From contig JAFWWX010000175.1 in NCBI GenBank assembly GCA_017517985.1, positions 1-7,241 of the forward strand: 7,241 nt of DNA. Reading direction: 5' to 3'. The notes under the pieces are model-generated. The model worked only from the letters and a program-made list of their open reading frames with translations. It did no database searches and had not been told where the DNA came from. The position numbers and the translations under genes are program-made. Positions 5,657 through 7,241 of this stretch are shown one piece after another. How positions within the stretch are numbered: the first letter of the stretch is position 1; each line of letters begins with the position of its first letter. This stretch comes from Clostridia bacterium (GTDB lineage Bacteria > Bacillota_A > Clostridia > Oscillospirales > CAG-382).

Positions 5657-6823
5657 TCAGTCGTGAAAAAGCCGTAGCTCTCTTTCCACAACCTTTCCGT
5701 TTTCAAGAAAAACTCTGGGTACTCTCTTAGATACTGCACAGATAATTTCATAAGGGATTGTGTCTGCATATTCTGCCATTTTTTCAACGGGGTTATTTTC
5801 ACCGAAGATTTCCACTTCGTCACCTACCTCGCAGCTGTCATATCCGTCGAGGTCAATCATACACATATCCATACATATTCTGCCAAGAATTTTTGCCTTG
5901 CCGTAGGGGAGCTGTACCTCGTAGCCGTTTGAAAGTCTTCTGAAAAGTCCGTCTGCGTAGCCTATCGGAAGGACACCTATTTTTTTTCTTTGCTGTGAAG
6001 TATAAAGTCTGCCGTAGCTGATGCTGGTGTTTTCATCAAGTACCTTTATTGTGCCGATAACCGTCTTTTCACTCATAACGGGACGAAGACCAAGACGCTT
6101 TGCGTCGCTTCCGCAGCCGTATGTGAGAATACCCGGTCGAACCATATCAAGATAGGTTTCCGGATAGTTTGCAAAGGCACCGGAATTTGCACAGTGACGG
6201 AGAGGGAATGTTATTCCTTTGTTTTCAAGCTCTCTGACAACTGACATAAAGAGGTTGAACTGTTTTTGTGTATACTCCCTGCTCTGCGAATCCTGCTCAT
6301 CGGAAACTGCAAAGTGTGTAAATATACCCTCTGCACAGAGATTTTGAAGATTGCAGGTGCGTATTACAGCCTGTACGCAGTCAGAGAAGTGTCTGCCGTC
6401 ACACAAAAAGCCAAGCCTTGACATACCGGTATCAAGTTTTATGTGTATTTTGAGTGTGCCACCGAGCTTTTCGGCTTCCGATTGATATTCGTGAGCTTTT
6501 GCCTCGCAGGTTACGGTCTGTGTTATATTGTATTTTATGAGCTTATCCACCTGCTCGCCGGGAGTATGACCAAGAATCAATATCGGCATTTCTATACCGC
6601 CAAGTCTTAATTCCTGCGCCTCGTCAAGACTTGAAACTGCTAGGTAGTCTGCGCCAAGCTCAGAGAGGGTCTTTGATATTCTCAAAGCACCGTGTCCGTA
6701 GGCGTCAGCCTTAACAACACCCATAAACCTTACCTTTTCGCCTGCAAGCTCTCTTATTCTGTTGTAGTTGTGTTTGAGATTGTCAAGGTTTATTTCTGCC
6801 CAGGTTCGTTTAAGGTGTGTCAC
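5657..6823 (-). CDS. alr: Alanine racemase
   Basis: A 388-residue PLP enzyme of usual length that interconverts L- and D-alanine and supplies D-Ala for peptidoglycan. The N-terminal TIM-barrel carries the PLP-binding motif VVKADAYGHGA with Lys38 forming the Schiff base. KLDTGMSRLGF (129-139) has the Lys129 that is carbamylated in the family and the substrate-contacting Arg136. MVRPGI (227-232) holds the Arg229 that contacts the PLP ring nitrogen. The C-terminal beta domain carries the second catalytic base Tyr270 in ISYGRLY, followed by GVLPIGYADG and RICMDMCMIDL. All expected catalytic residues are present. The start is GTG at 6823: there is no nearby in-frame ATG, and GGGAG (6840-6836) lies 12 nt upstream, a rather long spacing that may make initiation weak. 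It is transcribed from its own promoter, convergent to tetR, with nothing downstream on its strand before the shared terminator. Confidence 0.96.
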   Translation of the reverse strand: MTHLKRTWAEINLDNLKHNYNRIRELAGEKVRFMGVVKADAYGHGALRISKTLSELGADYLAVSSLDEAQELRLGGIEMPILILGHTPGEQVDKLIKYNITQTVTCEAKAHEYQSEAEKLGGTLKIHIKLDTGMSRLGFLCDGRHFSDCVQAVIRTCNLQNLCAEGIFTHFAVSDEQDSQSREYTQKQFNLFMSVVRELENKGITFPLRHCANSGAFANYPETYLDMVRPGILTYGCGSDAKRLGLRPVMSEKTVIGTIKVLDENTSISYGRLYTSQQRKKIGVLPIGYADGLFRRLSNGYEVQLPYGKAKILGRICMDMCMIDLDGYDSCEVGDEVEIFGENNPVEKMAEYADTIPYEIICAVSKRVPRVFLENGKVVERELRLFHD

Positions 6824-6889
6824 GGAAATTCAAGTCTCCCTTCAAAATTTAAGATATTAAAGTCGGAAATATATATTTGTACTGCAACT

Positions 6890-6918
6890 ATTATAAGCTG
6901 TATTTACGGAAAATGCAA
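6890..6918 (-). promoter_or_regulatory. Sigma-A-like promoter of alr
   Basis: On the minus strand, TTGCAT (6918-6913, 3 of 6) and a perfect TATAAT (6895-6890) are spaced by 17 nt, giving a leader of about 60 nt before the GTG start. The -10 box is strong and the -35 box weak. Confidence 0.6.
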
Positions 6919-7017
6919 GTGGGTCTGTGATTTTTATTTTTTTGATTGCAATTTATAACCAATTTACTAATGCGTTTTGCAACAAGACAATCGTGCTATC
7001 GGGGATATTATTGCCTC

Positions 7018-7042
7018 GCCCGAGGAGCTTTGCGAGTCGGGC
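7018..7042. repeat. Hairpin 1 of repeat copy 1
   Basis: GCCCGA (7018-7023) pairs with TCGGGC (7037-7042) around a 13-nt loop. In copy 2 the matching hairpin is 7151-7177 with 7-bp arms TGCCCGA/TCGGGCA. Two of the 13 loop bases differ between copies, while the six shared stem pairs do not. Confidence 0.75.
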
Positions 7043-7054
7043 AAAATCGTGGGT

Positions 7055-7077
7055 CAAGGGAGTCCTCGACTCCCTTG
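7055..7077. repeat. Hairpin 2 of repeat copy 1 (10-bp perfect stem)
   Basis: CAAGGGAGTC (7055-7064) and GACTCCCTTG (7068-7077) are perfect complements around loop CTC. The copy 2 counterpart is 7190-7212 with identical arms and loop CCT. There is no U-run after it on either strand, so it is not a typical intrinsic terminator. Confidence 0.85.
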
Positions 7078-7088
7078 TAGGGGTGTTG

Positions 7089-7101
7089 GGGGCAACGCCC
7101 C
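7089..7101. repeat. Hairpin 3 of repeat copy 1
   Basis: GGGGC (7089-7093) pairs with GCCCC (7097-7101) around loop AAC. In copy 2 it is 7224-7236 with identical arms and loop GAC. Confidence 0.7.
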
Positions 7102-7241
7102 TGACAGAGAGTGCAACAAGACAATCGCTCTGTTGGTAATATTATCCCCCTGCCCGAGGAGCTATGGGAGTCGGGCAAAATATGTGGGTCAAGGGAGTCC
7201 CTGACTCCCTTGTGGGGGTGTTGGGGGCGACGCCCCTGACA

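Larger units (their letters stand above)
6824..7241. other. Intergenic region upstream of alr
   Basis: This 418-bp gene-free stretch to the window edge holds the alr leader and promoter (to 6918), an AT-rich stretch (about 6919-6977) without recognisable features, and the tandem hairpin repeats from 6978 on. Open frames through the repeats have no homology I recognise and are considered chance. Confidence 0.7.
6978..7241. repeat. Tandem array of a ~134-bp palindrome-rich unit (two copies, second cut by edge)
   Basis: Copy 1 is 6978-7111 and copy 2 is 7112-7241, both starting TGCAACAAGACAATCG. By hand alignment they differ at about 18 of 130 positions including one 1-nt indel. Ten of the differences lie in a variable stretch just after the shared start. 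Each unit has three hairpins: GCCCGA/TCGGGC with a 13-nt loop, CAAGGGAGTC/GACTCCCTTG with a 3-nt loop, and GGGGC/GCCCC with a 3-nt loop. It is much more GC-rich than the adjacent DNA. It resembles REP/BIME-like interspersed palindromic repeats rather than a gene. The array probably continues beyond the window. Confidence 0.88.

Noticed and set aside
6927..7204. Plus-strand open frames of 70-75 codons running through the hairpin repeats
   Set aside because: Their translations simply follow the repeat, have no ribosome binding site or known domain, and the two copies are read in different frames.
6978..7241. CRISPR array
   Set aside because: The units are about 134 bp, adjoin each other without unique spacers and contain internal hairpins; no cas genes are present.

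Overview
The window looks like the chromosome of a low-to-moderate GC Firmicute, most likely an anaerobic gut Clostridium of the Oscillospiraceae/Ruminococcaceae type. This is inference from protein style (Clostridia-like MreB/Mbl, alanine racemase and acyl-CoA ligase), AGGA/GGAGG ribosome binding sites, sigma-A-like promoters with AT-rich flanks, and GC-rich palindromic intergenic repeats. No rRNA, tRNA, CRISPR, transposase or phage gene is visible.

Layout. (1) Positions 1-2821 hold a leftward (minus-strand) gene set: a membrane sensor histidine kinase, then an MreB/Mbl-type actin 16 nt after it, then the first 35 codons of pyruvate kinase running off the left edge. A sigma-A-like promoter at 2892-2921, with an inverted repeat over its -35 box, lies before the kinase. 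No response regulator gene is next to the kinase. (2) Positions 2822-3236 are a divergent intergenic region with two outward-facing promoters. Between them is a roughly 145-bp GC-richer segment that I cannot assign. (3) Positions 3237-5579 hold a rightward pair: a long-chain acyl-CoA synthetase and a TetR-family regulator. Directly downstream of the synthetase -10 box is a near-perfect palindrome (11-nt arms, 10 of 11 matching), the best candidate for the TetR operator. (4) A strong terminator hairpin at 5597-5632 separates tetR from the convergent alanine racemase gene (alr, minus strand, GTG start), which has its own promoter at 6890-6918. (5) Positions 6978-7241 hold two tandem copies of a roughly 134-bp unit, each with three hairpins. 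The second copy runs off the right edge.

How the genes fit together. MreB and Alr both serve peptidoglycan and cell-shape functions, but they are in separate transcription units. The kinase-mreB-pyk order suggests, without proving, that an envelope sensor is co-expressed with a cytoskeletal protein and possibly a glycolytic enzyme. The synthetase-TetR pair reads as a small self-contained fatty-acid activation module with its own repressor. I found no clear new multi-gene system. The most informative unexplained items are the two candidate operators, the hairpin repeat array and the unassigned segment at 2977-3120.
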